Part shown: positions 13,173 through 22,050 of the stretch, piece after piece
Position numbering within the stretch: the first letter of the stretch is position 1
Layout: each line of letters opens with the position of its first letter
Virus record (IMG/VR): IMGVR_UViG_3300030380_000138
Span: 1 to 24,203 of that record
DNA length: 24,203 nucleotides
Direction: 5' to 3' (one strand)
Origin: a virus
Notes under the pieces: model-generated
The model's database searches: none
What the model was told of the DNA's origin: nothing
The model's input: the letters and a program-made list of their open reading frames with translations, nothing else
Made by a program: the position numbers and the translations under genes

Positions 13173-14429
13173 ATGTGTCTTAGTAAAACAAAGTCAGCAC
13201 CAGAAGCAGACATTATAACCACCCCCCAAACTGGTTATTCTTTTACTTCTCCTTACATTGAAGACTACTCAAGAAGAATACTTGGTTCTTACTTTGGCTC
13301 TCCTGGTGAGTATGAAGGTTTAATATCTCAACCTAGAGACATACCAATAGAACAAACAGCAGGTCTTACACCATTACAAATACAAGCACGACAAGCTTCA
13401 CAAGGCTTAGGTCAATTTGCACCTTATATAGATCAAGCCAGAGGTATGGTAGAAGAAGGTGCTGGAACTGTATCAGGTGGTTTAGGTACATTACAAAGAG
13501 CAGAACAAAGCGGTATGGGTGCAACTCAAATGTACGATCCTAGCAGTGCGTCAAGATTTTATGATCCATACGAAGATCAAGTAGTACAACAAACATTACA
13601 AGATATAAACCGAGCAGCAGCACAACAAGACATAGGATTGCGTGATAGAGCTATAAGTCAAGGTGCGTTTGGTGGGTCAAGAGGTAGAATTTCACAAGAA
13701 GAATTAGCAAGACAAACAGGCAGAGGTGCAGCTGAGGCTGTAGGTGCTCTTAGAAGTCAAGGTTTTGGCAGAGCACAAGACGCTGCAAGACAATCATTTG
13801 AGGCACAACAAGGCAGACAAGCTGGACTTGCAAACTTACAATCAGGATTAGGTAGTCAACAAGCAGCTTTAGGTGGACAGCAAGCAGCCTTAGGCCAAGG
13901 CATTGCAGGTCTAGGGCAACAAGGTCAAGGTATGTTAGGAAGTCAGATCAATATGCTGAATCAGCTTGGAGCACAAGGGCAAGCTACACAACAGGCCGCA
14001 CTATCAAGACAGTATGGTGCAGCACAACAGCTTGCTGCTGAACCAATGCAAAGATTACAACAAGGTCAAGCATTACTTGCTGGATCACCAATGGGAGGTA
14101 TCTCTGGTGGCACTGGTACAAGTGCATATCAACGTGGTGTCTATCAACAACCAACACCATTAAGTCAAGCAATAGGTGCCTTTGGAACTATTGCAACTGG
14201 TATAGGAGCTTTGTCAGATGTTGATTTAAAAGAAAACATTACAAAGATAGGTGAGCTTGAGCCAGGTATCGGTTGGTACACATGGGATTGGAATGATAAA
14301 GGTAAGGCTATAGGAGCTGAAGCAGAGCCAACAGAAGGTGTGTTAGCTCAAGAAGTATTAGAAGTTAAACCAGATGCAGTTGTAGTTAAGGACGGCTACT
14401 ACGCTGTTGATTATAGCAAGGTGATGTAA
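13173..14429 (+). CDS. Gln/Ala/Gly-rich internal virion protein with C-terminal S74 chaperone-like domain
   Basis: The 418-residue protein has a long low-complexity, helix-prone middle (residues about 130-315), where Gln, Ala and Gly dominate (GSQQAALGGQQAALGQGIAG), similar to internal core or ejection proteins of podoviruses. The C-terminal 75 residues look like a peptidase S74 chaperone domain: SDVDLKENITKIG (Ser348 and Lys353 in the same spacing as in the tail fibre), WYTWDWN and GVLAQEVLEVKPDAVV. S74 domains normally assist trimerisation of fibres and are then cut away, so this is unexpected on a protein of this kind. It could instead be a second fibre or neck protein. Stop overlaps the next ATG (TAATG). 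Confidence 0.75.
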   Translation: MCLSKTKSAPEADIITTPQTGYSFTSPYIEDYSRRILGSYFGSPGEYEGLISQPRDIPIEQTAGLTPLQIQARQASQGLGQFAPYIDQARGMVEEGAGTVSGGLGTLQRAEQSGMGATQMYDPSSASRFYDPYEDQVVQQTLQDINRAAAQQDIGLRDRAISQGAFGGSRGRISQEELARQTGRGAAEAVGALRSQGFGRAQDAARQSFEAQQGRQAGLANLQSGLGSQQAALGGQQAALGQGIAGLGQQGQGMLGSQINMLNQLGAQGQATQQAALSRQYGAAQQLAAEPMQRLQQGQALLAGSPMGGISGGTGTSAYQRGVYQQPTPLSQAIGAFGTIATGIGALSDVDLKENITKIGELEPGIGWYTWDWNDKGKAIGAEAEPTEGVLAQEVLEVKPDAVVVKDGYYAVDYSKVM

Positions 14430-15385
14430 TGCAAGGAATAATGTCTGGGCTAGAGCCCATAAGAATGCAAGATGGTGGACCATTAGATGTAACTAATTTA
14501 TCTGAAAAAGAATCTCAAATGTTAGAAAACATTTTTACTAAGTTATATCTTAGTGACTATGATTCTTTTAGAACGAGAAGATCTCCAGACTATAGCAAAA
14601 TAACAGATGAAGAATATGATTTTTTAATGCGTTACGATAGAGGTAAAGTTGCAAGAGATATGCCTTTGCTTTCAAGATACCAAGAAAGAGTAGGGTTTTA
14701 TCCAGGCGGTAAAGCATTTGAAGAGTCTGATGGATTACCCATGAAAGAGTTTGGTGCATCAACAGGTATAGCTATGTTGGCAACATTACCTAGACAACTT
14801 AGAAAAGCTTTTAACAGTAAAGAATACATGTCTAATCCAATAGAAGATCGTATAAAAGCAGAAGCTAGAAATATAGCAGATCAAGAGTATAACGAACTAA
14901 TGGGCAGAAAAGACGGAGGCATAGTTAAGCTTCAAGAAGGTGGTGATGCGGGCATGAAATATTTTGGCAAAGATGGATTGCTTTTTGATTACACTAATCC
15001 TTTAGACTACGCAATGTTTATACCTGGTATTGGTTGGGCAGGTGCAGGTATAAAAGCTTTATCAGTAGGTAACAAATTTCGTAAATTAAACAAAGTTGTA
15101 GATCCAATAGTTAAAAAGGGTGGTCTTATGCGTAATCCATTAACAAAGACAGCATCTGGTGGAGCATTTGGTTATATGCTTGGAGATGCAACTAAAGAAG
15201 CTTTTAGTGAAATGGATTCAGAGCTTAATGTTAACAGTAAAGAATACATGTCTAATCCAATGAATCCTAACATGGCTTATCTTGATGAAGATACTGGAAA
15301 TTATTTTTATTATGATCCAGTAGATGAAGATTATTATTCATTTGAAAATAACCAAGTGCCTGAAGGCTATACCTTGGAGCAATAA
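14429..15385 (+). CDS. Virion-region protein, unknown function, with a duplicated peptide
   Basis: The 318-residue product is not recognised. Its start (MQGIMSGLEPIRMQDGG) and middle (GRKDGGIVKLQEGG) carry short GG-containing motifs typical of virion-associated proteins in marine podoviruses. The middle has a hydrophobic stretch (residues about 190-215, LDYAMFIPGIGWAGAGIKAL). The peptide NSKEYMSNP occurs twice, about residues 129 and 269, because of an exact 31-bp repeat in the DNA. The C-terminus is acidic and Tyr-rich (FYYDPVDEDYYSF). Position just before two other internal virion-type genes suggests the same structure. Confidence 0.6.
   Translation: MQGIMSGLEPIRMQDGGPLDVTNLSEKESQMLENIFTKLYLSDYDSFRTRRSPDYSKITDEEYDFLMRYDRGKVARDMPLLSRYQERVGFYPGGKAFEESDGLPMKEFGASTGIAMLATLPRQLRKAFNSKEYMSNPIEDRIKAEARNIADQEYNELMGRKDGGIVKLQEGGDAGMKYFGKDGLLFDYTNPLDYAMFIPGIGWAGAGIKALSVGNKFRKLNKVVDPIVKKGGLMRNPLTKTASGGAFGYMLGDATKEAFSEMDSELNVNSKEYMSNPMNPNMAYLDEDTGNYFYYDPVDEDYYSFENNQVPEGYTLEQ
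14811..14841 (+). repeat. 31-bp direct repeat, copy 1
   Basis: The 31 bases beginning ttaacagtaaagaatacatg are identical to those at 15231-15261. The copies are 420 bp apart (140 codons) and in the same frame, each encoding NSKEYMSNP within one gene. Flanking bases differ at both ends. Confidence 0.95.
15231..15261 (+). repeat. 31-bp direct repeat, copy 2
   Basis: Second copy of the repeat at 14811-14841, exact over 31 bases. Recombination between the two would remove 140 codons without a frameshift. Confidence 0.95.
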
Positions 15386-15387
15386 TT

Positions 15388-16281
15388 ATGGCGGCAAAAA
15401 AAGAATTAGCTAAACAAGGTATATTAGGTTTTTTAAAAAAATTTAGACCTAAGCCTAAACCTAAACCAAGAGGAAGACCTCCAAAAAAAGTTCCAGAAGA
15501 TTCTTTTATACCAGTAGGAGTACAACCAACCCTTTCTGCTGGAAAAGAAATTATAAAAAAAGTTGTAAGACCAGGTAAATATAGTCCAGCAACCAAACAA
15601 TTTATTGGAAAAGCTGCATTGTATGCAGGAGTTCCGGGGTTTGGTTTTTACAAGGGACTTACAAGTGGAGATGATGAAGAAACAAAAGCTGTAAGCAATG
15701 TTATTTCTAAAAAACCAACAGAAGTAGAAACCTCAGACAGACTAGGAGACATACTCAGAGAAAAAACTATGACCATAGCTGCTGAAAATGGCAGAGCAAC
15801 ACCTGTATTCTTTGACTATGTAAAAGCTTTTCCATCTAGTTACATGGAAAAGGTAGGTAGAGATCCTGAGTTTGCAAAACAAATGATGGCAGGATTCTTA
15901 GCAATGATGAAACCTGTTGCTGGACCTGTGCCTGTAAATCCATTCGTAGCTTTTGGCGAGGCTGCGTTAGAAGAAGGTGTTAGGCAAGAAGAATCAATAA
16001 CAGATCAAGAAAAATTATTATCAATGAGTGATGAAGATATTGCTAAATTACAAAGAATAAAAACTAAATCAACTGGAATTACTGTAGACGACCTTACTGT
16101 TGCAGGTGCTATTTTAAAATCTATAAGAGAAGAATATGGTCTTAAAAAAGATGCTCCTTTAGTAGATAAAGATAATCTATATAAAGGTGATTTAACTGCT
16201 TTCGGTCTATTAGGAATAATGAGAGAAACAAATAACGATCCAACAGAAATTGGAAGAAGAGTTGTACCTAAAGCAAATTAA
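15388..16281 (+). CDS. Virion-region protein with N-terminal AT-hook-like motif
   Basis: The 297-residue protein has a strongly basic N-terminus (residues 17-34, KKFRPKPKPKPRGRPPKK) that contains RGRP flanked by Pro and Lys, the core of an AT-hook DNA-binding motif that inserts in the minor groove of AT-rich DNA. The rest is helical with a short hydrophobic segment (AALYAGVPGFGFYKGL, about 72-88) and no enzyme motif. In an AT-rich genome, and between likely internal virion genes, it could be an internal protein contacting packaged DNA. The gene follows its neighbour by 2 bp and is followed by the large internal protein 2 bp on. Function is inferred. Confidence 0.6.
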   Translation: MAAKKELAKQGILGFLKKFRPKPKPKPRGRPPKKVPEDSFIPVGVQPTLSAGKEIIKKVVRPGKYSPATKQFIGKAALYAGVPGFGFYKGLTSGDDEETKAVSNVISKKPTEVETSDRLGDILREKTMTIAAENGRATPVFFDYVKAFPSSYMEKVGRDPEFAKQMMAGFLAMMKPVAGPVPVNPFVAFGEAALEEGVRQEESITDQEKLLSMSDEDIAKLQRIKTKSTGITVDDLTVAGAILKSIREEYGLKKDAPLVDKDNLYKGDLTAFGLLGIMRETNNDPTEIGRRVVPKAN

Positions 16282-16283
16282 TT

Positions 16284-19200
16284 ATGCCTCTAGTAAAACT
16301 AAACGATGGCACAGAAATCTTTGTAGATAGTAACGATGCTAACGATATAGAGGAAGCAAAACAAAGATTTATAAAAAAAAGAAACACTGGTTCCTCTGGT
16401 ACTTTAGCAGGAGACATAGGCAGAGGAATAGGTGCTGGTATAGTATCTATACCACAAGGTCTTATCACCATACCCACCACAGGGATTGATCTATTATTTA
16501 ACACAGAAGTTACTGATAATGTAAATGATTTTTTTCAAGGTATTAAACCTGAGGTTGAAGGAACTGCTGGTAAAACAGCACAAATGATTACTCAGTTTGG
16601 TATTCCTGGTTTAGGCACAGCAAGTGCTTTATCTAAATTAAGCAAGTTTAAACAACTAGCAGCAATAGGTGCTGTAGACGCTGCTGTTGCTACAGACGAT
16701 GTTGATACTTTTGTAGATATAATTTTTGACAAAGAAAGTGATGAAGAGAGAATTAAAAACCTTGAGGGTAGAGAAGCAGCGGCAGCAAGATTAAAAGAAA
16801 GAATGCAAGTTTTTGCTGAAACAGCCTCAGTTGTTTATGCTGTTCCTAAAGTTGTAGGAGGTACAATTAAAACCGCAGGTGTTGGATTAGATTTAGCCGC
16901 ACCATACATTAGCACCTTGGCTAAAAAAATTAATCCTAATGAAGCACTAGCATCTGCAACTAAAGCAGATAAAAACTTGTTTGATTATCTTAGAAAAAAC
17001 TTTAGAGAAGGTGGTATTTTTGAACAAACTGCAAAAAACAATAAAGCAATATCAGACGTATATCAAACACAAAAAGCATACGCATCTAATCAATCATTAG
17101 AAATAGCTGATAACATGGATAAAATAACAAGAACACTAACGACTGCTGTAAAAGGTCGTGGGTTATTAAATCAAAAAGATTCTTTAGAATTGGTAAAAGC
17201 TATATCAACTTATAGAGCTCCTTTGTTAGCTGTAGAAAGACAGTATTCAAATGTTAAAGGAAAAAAGAAAACACAAATAATGAAAAGATTTCAAGACGAT
17301 GCACTTAAAAAAATAAAAAGTTTTGAAGGACAGGGTAATAAAATAGATTATGACGCTTTAAATATATCTTCTGAAAATTACATATCTAATATACTTAAAA
17401 ATAACAAAGGTTTATTTGCTCAAGAACAAAAACTTTTATCTGATATTATTGCTGACAAAACAACTATCGCAGGATTAACATTAGACAAGAATTTTAAAAA
17501 AGCTTTAATAGAAAATAGAGGAATGTATGGAACTACTCTTTATAGAAAATTAATAGACTCAAACTTTGAACCATCTAAAGAAGTTTATAACAGAGCTATT
17601 AATAAAATAAAAGAAATACTTGAAATATCTCCTACCGATAAACTTGGAACATCAAAAGCAAAACAAATTTTTGACAAGTTAAGTGATCCTGAGTTTTCTA
17701 AAAACAGTTATGAAACTCCAGAGTTTTTTTTAAACAACATAAAAGGTGGTTCTTTAAAAGGAAAAAAATTAAAAAACCTACCAGAAATTAGAGAAGCTTT
17801 AGGTGAGATAACTCCACTTACATATAAGAAAGGGTCTGATTGGAAAAAAGCTTTGCAAGATGAAAGTTTTGCAGCTACAGCAACCATGTCTAAAATAGCT
17901 AGTTTATCTGCGGATGTAAAAGTTTATGATGATTTATATTTATTAAATCAAAATGCTAAAGCAAGAGGCACAACACCATTTTTAAAAACAATAAAAGATT
18001 TAGACAATCAAAAAATTAATGTTCGTGATACTGACAATAAACTTGTAGAAACTTTAGAAATAGACGGAGTTAAATACAGAAAATTTGATAGTAACCAAGG
18101 TGCTTTAAAAGATACTTATGCACCAGAGGTTTTTTACGATGCTGTCACAGGTGCAACTTCTTCTTTTTTAAAAGATAGTGATAACCTTTTAATGCAAACT
18201 TATAAAGGTTTATTAGCTTTAAAAACAGTGGGTCAGTACAACAAGACTCTATTATCAATAGGTGCTCATATAAGAAACAATACAAGTGTTTTTGCTTTAT
18301 CTTCAATGAATGGCAACCTTGGACCTTCTGGAAGATTTGTAGATGCTTTTAGAAAAATGTTTGCTGGGGTTTTTGATCCAAGACAAAAAACAAAATATCA
18401 AAAAGAAATTAAAGAAGGAAAAGATTATGGAGTTGTAGTTGGTAGAGGAACTCAGCTACAAGAAATAGCAGAATTAGGAGAGTATGCTACAAATGATCTT
18501 TCTCTTTTAAAACAAGTAAAATCAAAAGGTTATTTTCAAACTTTAAGAAATTTATTAAAACCTGTTGAAAGAGCCTACACAGGTTCAGACAACGCAGCTA
18601 GAATGATAAATTGGAATGGAGAACAGTTTAAATATGCTAATGCTATACTTGATTCATCTAGCAATTCAGTTATTCCAATATCTTCAACTAAAAGTTTTCT
18701 TGACCCTGACATTTCAAAGTTAATAAAAAATGGTGGAGCAGATGGGCCTGTTATTCAAACTAAAGAACTTAAAAAAACAATAGATGATCTTAATAAAAAA
18801 AGAGTAAAGTCAGGAGAAATGAAAAAGGGAGACGAACTTTTAGATAAAATTGTAAAAAGTGAAAGTGCTGACATAGCTTTGAATGTAACTCCTACTTATT
18901 CAAGAATACCTGAAATAGTAAAAAAATTAAAATTCTTACCTTTTTTAGGTAACTTTACAGCCTTCCCTGCTGAAATAGTAAGAAATACCTCAAACACTTT
19001 ATCAAGATCCATAAAAGAATTAGCTAGTAGCAATGTTGAATTTCAAAAAATAGGAATGAGAAGACTAACTGGTGCACTAACAACAACTGTTGGATTACCA
19101 GTAGGTTTAACTAAAGCTGGTTTAGCATTAACAGGTTCAGATGAGGAACAATTAAATGCTTATAAAAGATCATTTGCTGCACCATGGGAAAAAAATGCAA

Positions 19201-20246
19201 CACTAATTCCAACCAGCACTGATGCACAAGGTAACATAACAGGATTTATTAATTACAGTTATACAAATCCTTATGATTACTTACAAAGACCAGTGCAAGC
19301 TTTATTTAACGCTTACGCTGATGGAGAAAGAAATGAGGCTAACTTAGTAAAAACAACACTTAACTCTAGTATTGACATGATAGGCGAAATGGCAGAACCA
19401 TTTTTATCTTTTAGCATAGGCTCTAATGCGGTGCTTGAAGCTAAGGCTGGCAAAACATCAACAGGAAAAATTATTTATAACGAATCAGATTTATTGGGAG
19501 ATAAAATTGAAAAATCAATGATACATGTTTTTAATTCTATAGCTCCTACCTCTCTTCCTTTTACAGTTCAAACTGATGCAGAAGGAACACAAATAGTACC
19601 TAAGGATTTTGTAACTGCTGCGGCCGCAGTATTCACAGGAGAAAGAGATTTAATTAGCCCTAAAGGAAAAGAAATAGATGTAGCAGAAACTATGGTACAG
19701 GCTTTTTCAGGAATAAAAGTTATCAAGCCACAACTTGAAAGATCTTTATATTATAAAGCAGCAGAATCTAAACGAGCTATTAGAGAAACAACTAATGAAT
19801 TTAATAGATTACTTAGATCAAACAACAGAAGAGATGCAGAGAGCTTTCTTAAAGGTTACATTAATACTAACGAAGATAGATATAACTCATTAAGAACTCT
19901 TTATACAGCTATAGAAGACGCAAGAACTTTAGGTTTAAATGACTATGAAATAAGCGAACAATTAAAAATTGCAAAAGTTGCAAACAGAGACTTGGTTATG
20001 TTGGGTATATTTAAACCTAGTGAAATTAATCAAGATGTTCTTAACTTTGCTTTACAAGAATCAGATATTAAAGAAGCACAACCTGTTCCATTGGGAGATT
20101 TAGGAAAAGCTCAATTTGATTTATTAGGACAACCATTGCAAGGACAATTTCAATCTCCAAAACTTACACCTCCAGGTCAATACAACAATAGAGCATCGCA
20201 AGTATTAAGAGAAGAAGAAATAGATAAGCTCTTAGGAGGCACCTAA
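16284..20246 (+). CDS. Very large internal virion (DNA-ejection) protein
   Basis: The 1320-residue protein is the longest in the window and lies at the end of the virion block, the position of the large internal/ejection protein (T7 gp16-like) in podoviruses. The start (MPLVKLNDGTEIFVDSNDAN) is a small beta-domain; residues about 34-62 are Gly-rich and hydrophobic (GDIGRGIGAGIVSIPQGLIT); the remainder is long helical stretches rich in Lys/Asn/Leu. No transglycosylase motif or other enzyme signature is evident to me. Residues about 900-950 (LPFLGNFTAFPAEIVRN, then GLPVGLTKAGLAL) hold another hydrophobic patch that might contact membrane. Last residues are LGGT, with the ribosome site of the next gene (aggagg, 20234-20239) inside its end. 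Confidence 0.7.
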   Translation: MPLVKLNDGTEIFVDSNDANDIEEAKQRFIKKRNTGSSGTLAGDIGRGIGAGIVSIPQGLITIPTTGIDLLFNTEVTDNVNDFFQGIKPEVEGTAGKTAQMITQFGIPGLGTASALSKLSKFKQLAAIGAVDAAVATDDVDTFVDIIFDKESDEERIKNLEGREAAAARLKERMQVFAETASVVYAVPKVVGGTIKTAGVGLDLAAPYISTLAKKINPNEALASATKADKNLFDYLRKNFREGGIFEQTAKNNKAISDVYQTQKAYASNQSLEIADNMDKITRTLTTAVKGRGLLNQKDSLELVKAISTYRAPLLAVERQYSNVKGKKKTQIMKRFQDDALKKIKSFEGQGNKIDYDALNISSENYISNILKNNKGLFAQEQKLLSDIIADKTTIAGLTLDKNFKKALIENRGMYGTTLYRKLIDSNFEPSKEVYNRAINKIKEILEISPTDKLGTSKAKQIFDKLSDPEFSKNSYETPEFFLNNIKGGSLKGKKLKNLPEIREALGEITPLTYKKGSDWKKALQDESFAATATMSKIASLSADVKVYDDLYLLNQNAKARGTTPFLKTIKDLDNQKINVRDTDNKLVETLEIDGVKYRKFDSNQGALKDTYAPEVFYDAVTGATSSFLKDSDNLLMQTYKGLLALKTVGQYNKTLLSIGAHIRNNTSVFALSSMNGNLGPSGRFVDAFRKMFAGVFDPRQKTKYQKEIKEGKDYGVVVGRGTQLQEIAELGEYATNDLSLLKQVKSKGYFQTLRNLLKPVERAYTGSDNAARMINWNGEQFKYANAILDSSSNSVIPISSTKSFLDPDISKLIKNGGADGPVIQTKELKKTIDDLNKKRVKSGEMKKGDELLDKIVKSESADIALNVTPTYSRIPEIVKKLKFLPFLGNFTAFPAEIVRNTSNTLSRSIKELASSNVEFQKIGMRRLTGALTTTVGLPVGLTKAGLALTGSDEEQLNAYKRSFAAPWEKNATLIPTSTDAQGNITGFINYSYTNPYDYLQRPVQALFNAYADGERNEANLVKTTLNSSIDMIGEMAEPFLSFSIGSNAVLEAKAGKTSTGKIIYNESDLLGDKIEKSMIHVFNSIAPTSLPFTVQTDAEGTQIVPKDFVTAAAAVFTGERDLISPKGKEIDVAETMVQAFSGIKVIKPQLERSLYYKAAESKRAIRETTNEFNRLLRSNNRRDAESFLKGYINTNEDRYNSLRTLYTAIEDARTLGLNDYEISEQLKIAKVANRDLVMLGIFKPSEINQDVLNFALQESDIKEAQPVPLGDLGKAQFDLLGQPLQGQFQSPKLTPPGQYNNRASQVLREEEIDKLLGGT

Positions 20247-20247
20247 C

Positions 20248-20577
20248 TTGTATAACAAGTATGGAGCAAAAAAAGTAAGACAAGACGGTTACACTTTCGA
20301 TAGCAAACTAGAGGCAGCTAGATACAATCATCTTAAAGAACTAGAAGAACAAGGCCTAATCTCTGACATAGAAGTGCACCCACCTTTCCCATGTGTAGTT
20401 AATGACAAGAAAGTATGTCTTTACAAGGCTGACTTTAAATACAAGAACATCAATGGCGATGAGATCATAGAAGATACCAAAGGTATGCAGACTCCCATGT
20501 TTAGATTAAAAAAGAAACTTGTTGAGGCTTTATATCCTGATGTTGAAATTATGGTTATAAGTAAAGCCAAAGCCTAG
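20248..20577 (+). CDS. DUF1064-type PD-(D/E)XK nuclease-like protein (TTG start)
   Basis: The 109-residue protein begins YNKYGAKKVRQDGYTFDSKL and matches the small phage family DUF1064, thought to be a PD-(D/E)XK nuclease or Holliday-junction-resolvase-like enzyme. Candidate active-site residues are Glu22 (SKLEAARY), Asp62 (YKADFKY), and Asp76-x-Lys78 (EDTKG), in the usual E...D...(D/E)xK order. The start is TTG at 20248, chosen because a perfect aggagg (20234-20239) sits 8 bases upstream and no ATG precedes YNKYG. It is the last gene of the rightward block and its stop shares CTAG with the opposing nuclease gene. A role in resolving branched DNA before packaging would fit. Confidence 0.8.
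   Translation: MYNKYGAKKVRQDGYTFDSKLEAARYNHLKELEEQGLISDIEVHPPFPCVVNDKKVCLYKADFKYKNINGDEIIEDTKGMQTPMFRLKKKLVEALYPDVEIMVISKAKA
20574..20577. other. Convergent gene ends sharing CTAG
   Basis: The palindrome CTAG provides TAG for the rightward DUF1064 gene (20575-20577) and TAG for the leftward exonuclease (20574-20576). The rightward and leftward blocks therefore meet with a 4-bp overlap and no space for a terminator between them. Confidence 0.9.
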
Positions 20578-21653
20578 AAAGGCACACCTGTTTCAACCCA
20601 AGGTCTTATACTAGATATTTTTCCATTCAAAAGCTTTCTAACATTCTCACACTGAACAATCATTTCTTTTGGAAAGTTACTGTTGACTATCTCTATCAGC
20701 TCCTCACTAGAATAAAAATTATCTCCTGTAGATTGTTTGTTTTTAGCTACATTGACAAACCTAAAGTCATCTTTTTCGTAGACTACAAAGGTATCATCAA
20801 CTTGTAATACTTTAGCTGGTATTAGTTCAGGTATGTAGTTGTGGTTTGCACAACCTGTGGTTTGTCTTTCTTTGCTTATCACTCTATTGTCTTGAGAACA
20901 AACCCACTCGCCTGTTTCAATATCTGGATTAGAAAAACGACAAGACCTACAATGTAGTTTCTCAGGCAAAGACCTACCAAGATATGCGGCCTGTTGTTTC
21001 TTTGACATGTAGCTACGTATCCTGTAGTCAGTCAATGGTATGTGATTCTCTGGTGGTGTTTTGGTCTTTAATATATTTTCAGCTTTGTCCATAAACATTT
21101 CAAACTTTAAGTAATCAAAGTCGATAACTTCTGTATATAAAGCAGAGTTGTTCTTGTTATAAACAATAGCTATGCAATGATCTAGTTTAAACAATCCCAT
21201 ATACAAATGGATCTGTGCATCATACTCCTCTGACCAATTACAATAGCTACCTAGTTTTTCTAGCTTGTTAAAACGATTGTCGTTAGCTGTTTTAAACTCT
21301 AGTAGGTATGGTTTGTTTGGTTTCAGTCCAGGTAAATTCTTAGCCACACCGTCTATGTGTCCTTTCAAATGGCCACCGAACGCTTTGGTTTCAAACTGTC
21401 TGCCGTCTTTTCTTACATCGTAGATAGTTGCACCTGGTATCTTGCGTAGCTTTTCGATTAAGTGATCCTCTACTACATTACCTAAGTCTAGCAACCTAAG
21501 AACTCTTGGCTCCCATTCATCAGGCATGAGCCAGCGGTATCTCATCCAGAGGAGCCTTTGATTAGGATTACCGATACCACTGATGCCCAAATAAAATCTT
21601 TGGTGTCTTTCAGTATTTGTTTCTACTTCATCAAGTAGATGATTGATTGTCAT
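20574..21653 (-). CDS. PD-(D/E)XK exonuclease, RecB/Cas4-like, with four-Cys cluster
   Basis: The 359-residue protein carries the RecB-family nuclease motifs: Glu62, GHIDG (Asp101), LLEFKT (Glu119, Lys121) and AQIHLY (Gln147, motif QxxxY). Downstream, four Cys (235, 238, 252, 268; C-x2-C-x13-C-x15-C) look like a metal or Fe-S site, as in Cas4/AddB-like nucleases. Such phage enzymes act as 5'-3' exonucleases in recombination or host DNA breakdown. It is the last gene of the leftward operon; ATG 21653 overlaps the preceding stop (ATGA) and follows the repeated ggagaaacaaa ribosome site. The C-terminal 90 residues (VDDTFVVYEKDDFRFV onward) have no assignment. Confidence 0.85.
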   Translation of the reverse strand: MTINHLLDEVETNTERHQRFYLGISGIGNPNQRLLWMRYRWLMPDEWEPRVLRLLDLGNVVEDHLIEKLRKIPGATIYDVRKDGRQFETKAFGGHLKGHIDGVAKNLPGLKPNKPYLLEFKTANDNRFNKLEKLGSYCNWSEEYDAQIHLYMGLFKLDHCIAIVYNKNNSALYTEVIDFDYLKFEMFMDKAENILKTKTPPENHIPLTDYRIRSYMSKKQQAAYLGRSLPEKLHCRSCRFSNPDIETGEWVCSQDNRVISKERQTTGCANHNYIPELIPAKVLQVDDTFVVYEKDDFRFVNVAKNKQSTGDNFYSSEELIEIVNSNFPKEMIVQCENVRKLLNGKISSIRPWVETGVPF

Positions 21654-21811
21654 TTTGTTTCTCCAGATATTTTTACTTTTTTAATTATTTCATCTATCAT
21701 CGTATATGCTTCATCTAATTCTACGGCTACATTTTCATCACAATATCTTAGGACTACATCACCTAATTTATCTCTAGCTTTTTTTATTTTCTTTAGTTCA
21801 GATTTGTTCAT
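21650..21811 (-). CDS. Small hypothetical protein, 53 aa
   Basis: This short ORF fills the gap between the exonuclease and the next leftward gene. Its 53-residue product (MNKSELKKIKKARDKLGDVV at the start, KVKISGETK at the end) is charged and helical with one Cys at 24 and no membrane segment. Support: ATG follows the conserved ggagaaacaaa ribosome site and overlaps the upstream stop as ATGA; its own stop overlaps the exonuclease start the same way. I do not recognise it. Confidence 0.65.
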   Translation of the reverse strand: MNKSELKKIKKARDKLGDVVLRYCDENVAVELDEAYTMIDEIIKKVKISGETK

Positions 21812-22050
21812 TTTGTTTCTCCAGGTTGGTACTCCTCTGCTATTTCTATTTCTCGTTTAATACCTCGTAATTTGACTAATAAGGACATAAACTTATCATC
21901 TTGAGGCATAACCTCTTTCTCTACTAAATCAGTCAAAACTTTAGGGCATACTTCTAATGCCTCTGCCAATAAACTTTTACTAAAGAAATATTTTTCTATT
22001 AAATGCTTTATGTCCTTACGCATTTTGATAACCTCTATTGCTTTAATCAT
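21808..22050 (-). CDS. Small hypothetical protein, possible helix-turn-helix
   Basis: The 80-residue protein is helical: MIKAIEVIKMRKDIKHLIEK, then FSKSLLAEALEVCPKVLTDL, a stretch that could be a helix-turn-helix, followed by a Lys/Arg/Glu-rich end. A DNA-binding regulator is possible but the match is weak. The first Met is preferred over Met10 because the ggagaaacaaa site lies just upstream of it. It overlaps both neighbours by ATG/stop coupling and ends in PGETK, like the following gene's SGETK, because both ends are encoded by the same ribosome-site sequence. Confidence 0.6.
   Translation of the reverse strand: MIKAIEVIKMRKDIKHLIEKYFFSKSLLAEALEVCPKVLTDLVEKEVMPQDDKFMSLLVKLRGIKREIEIAEEYQPGETK

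Noticed and set aside
13966-14172. Short ORFs on both strands in the Gln-rich region
   Set aside because: They are off-frame shadows of the CAA/GCA-rich low-complexity coding sequence and lack ribosome sites or recognisable products.
15449-15471. Telomere-like CCTAAA-type tandem repeat
   Set aside because: It encodes the Pro-Lys run before the AT-hook motif and is explained by codon choice in that gene.
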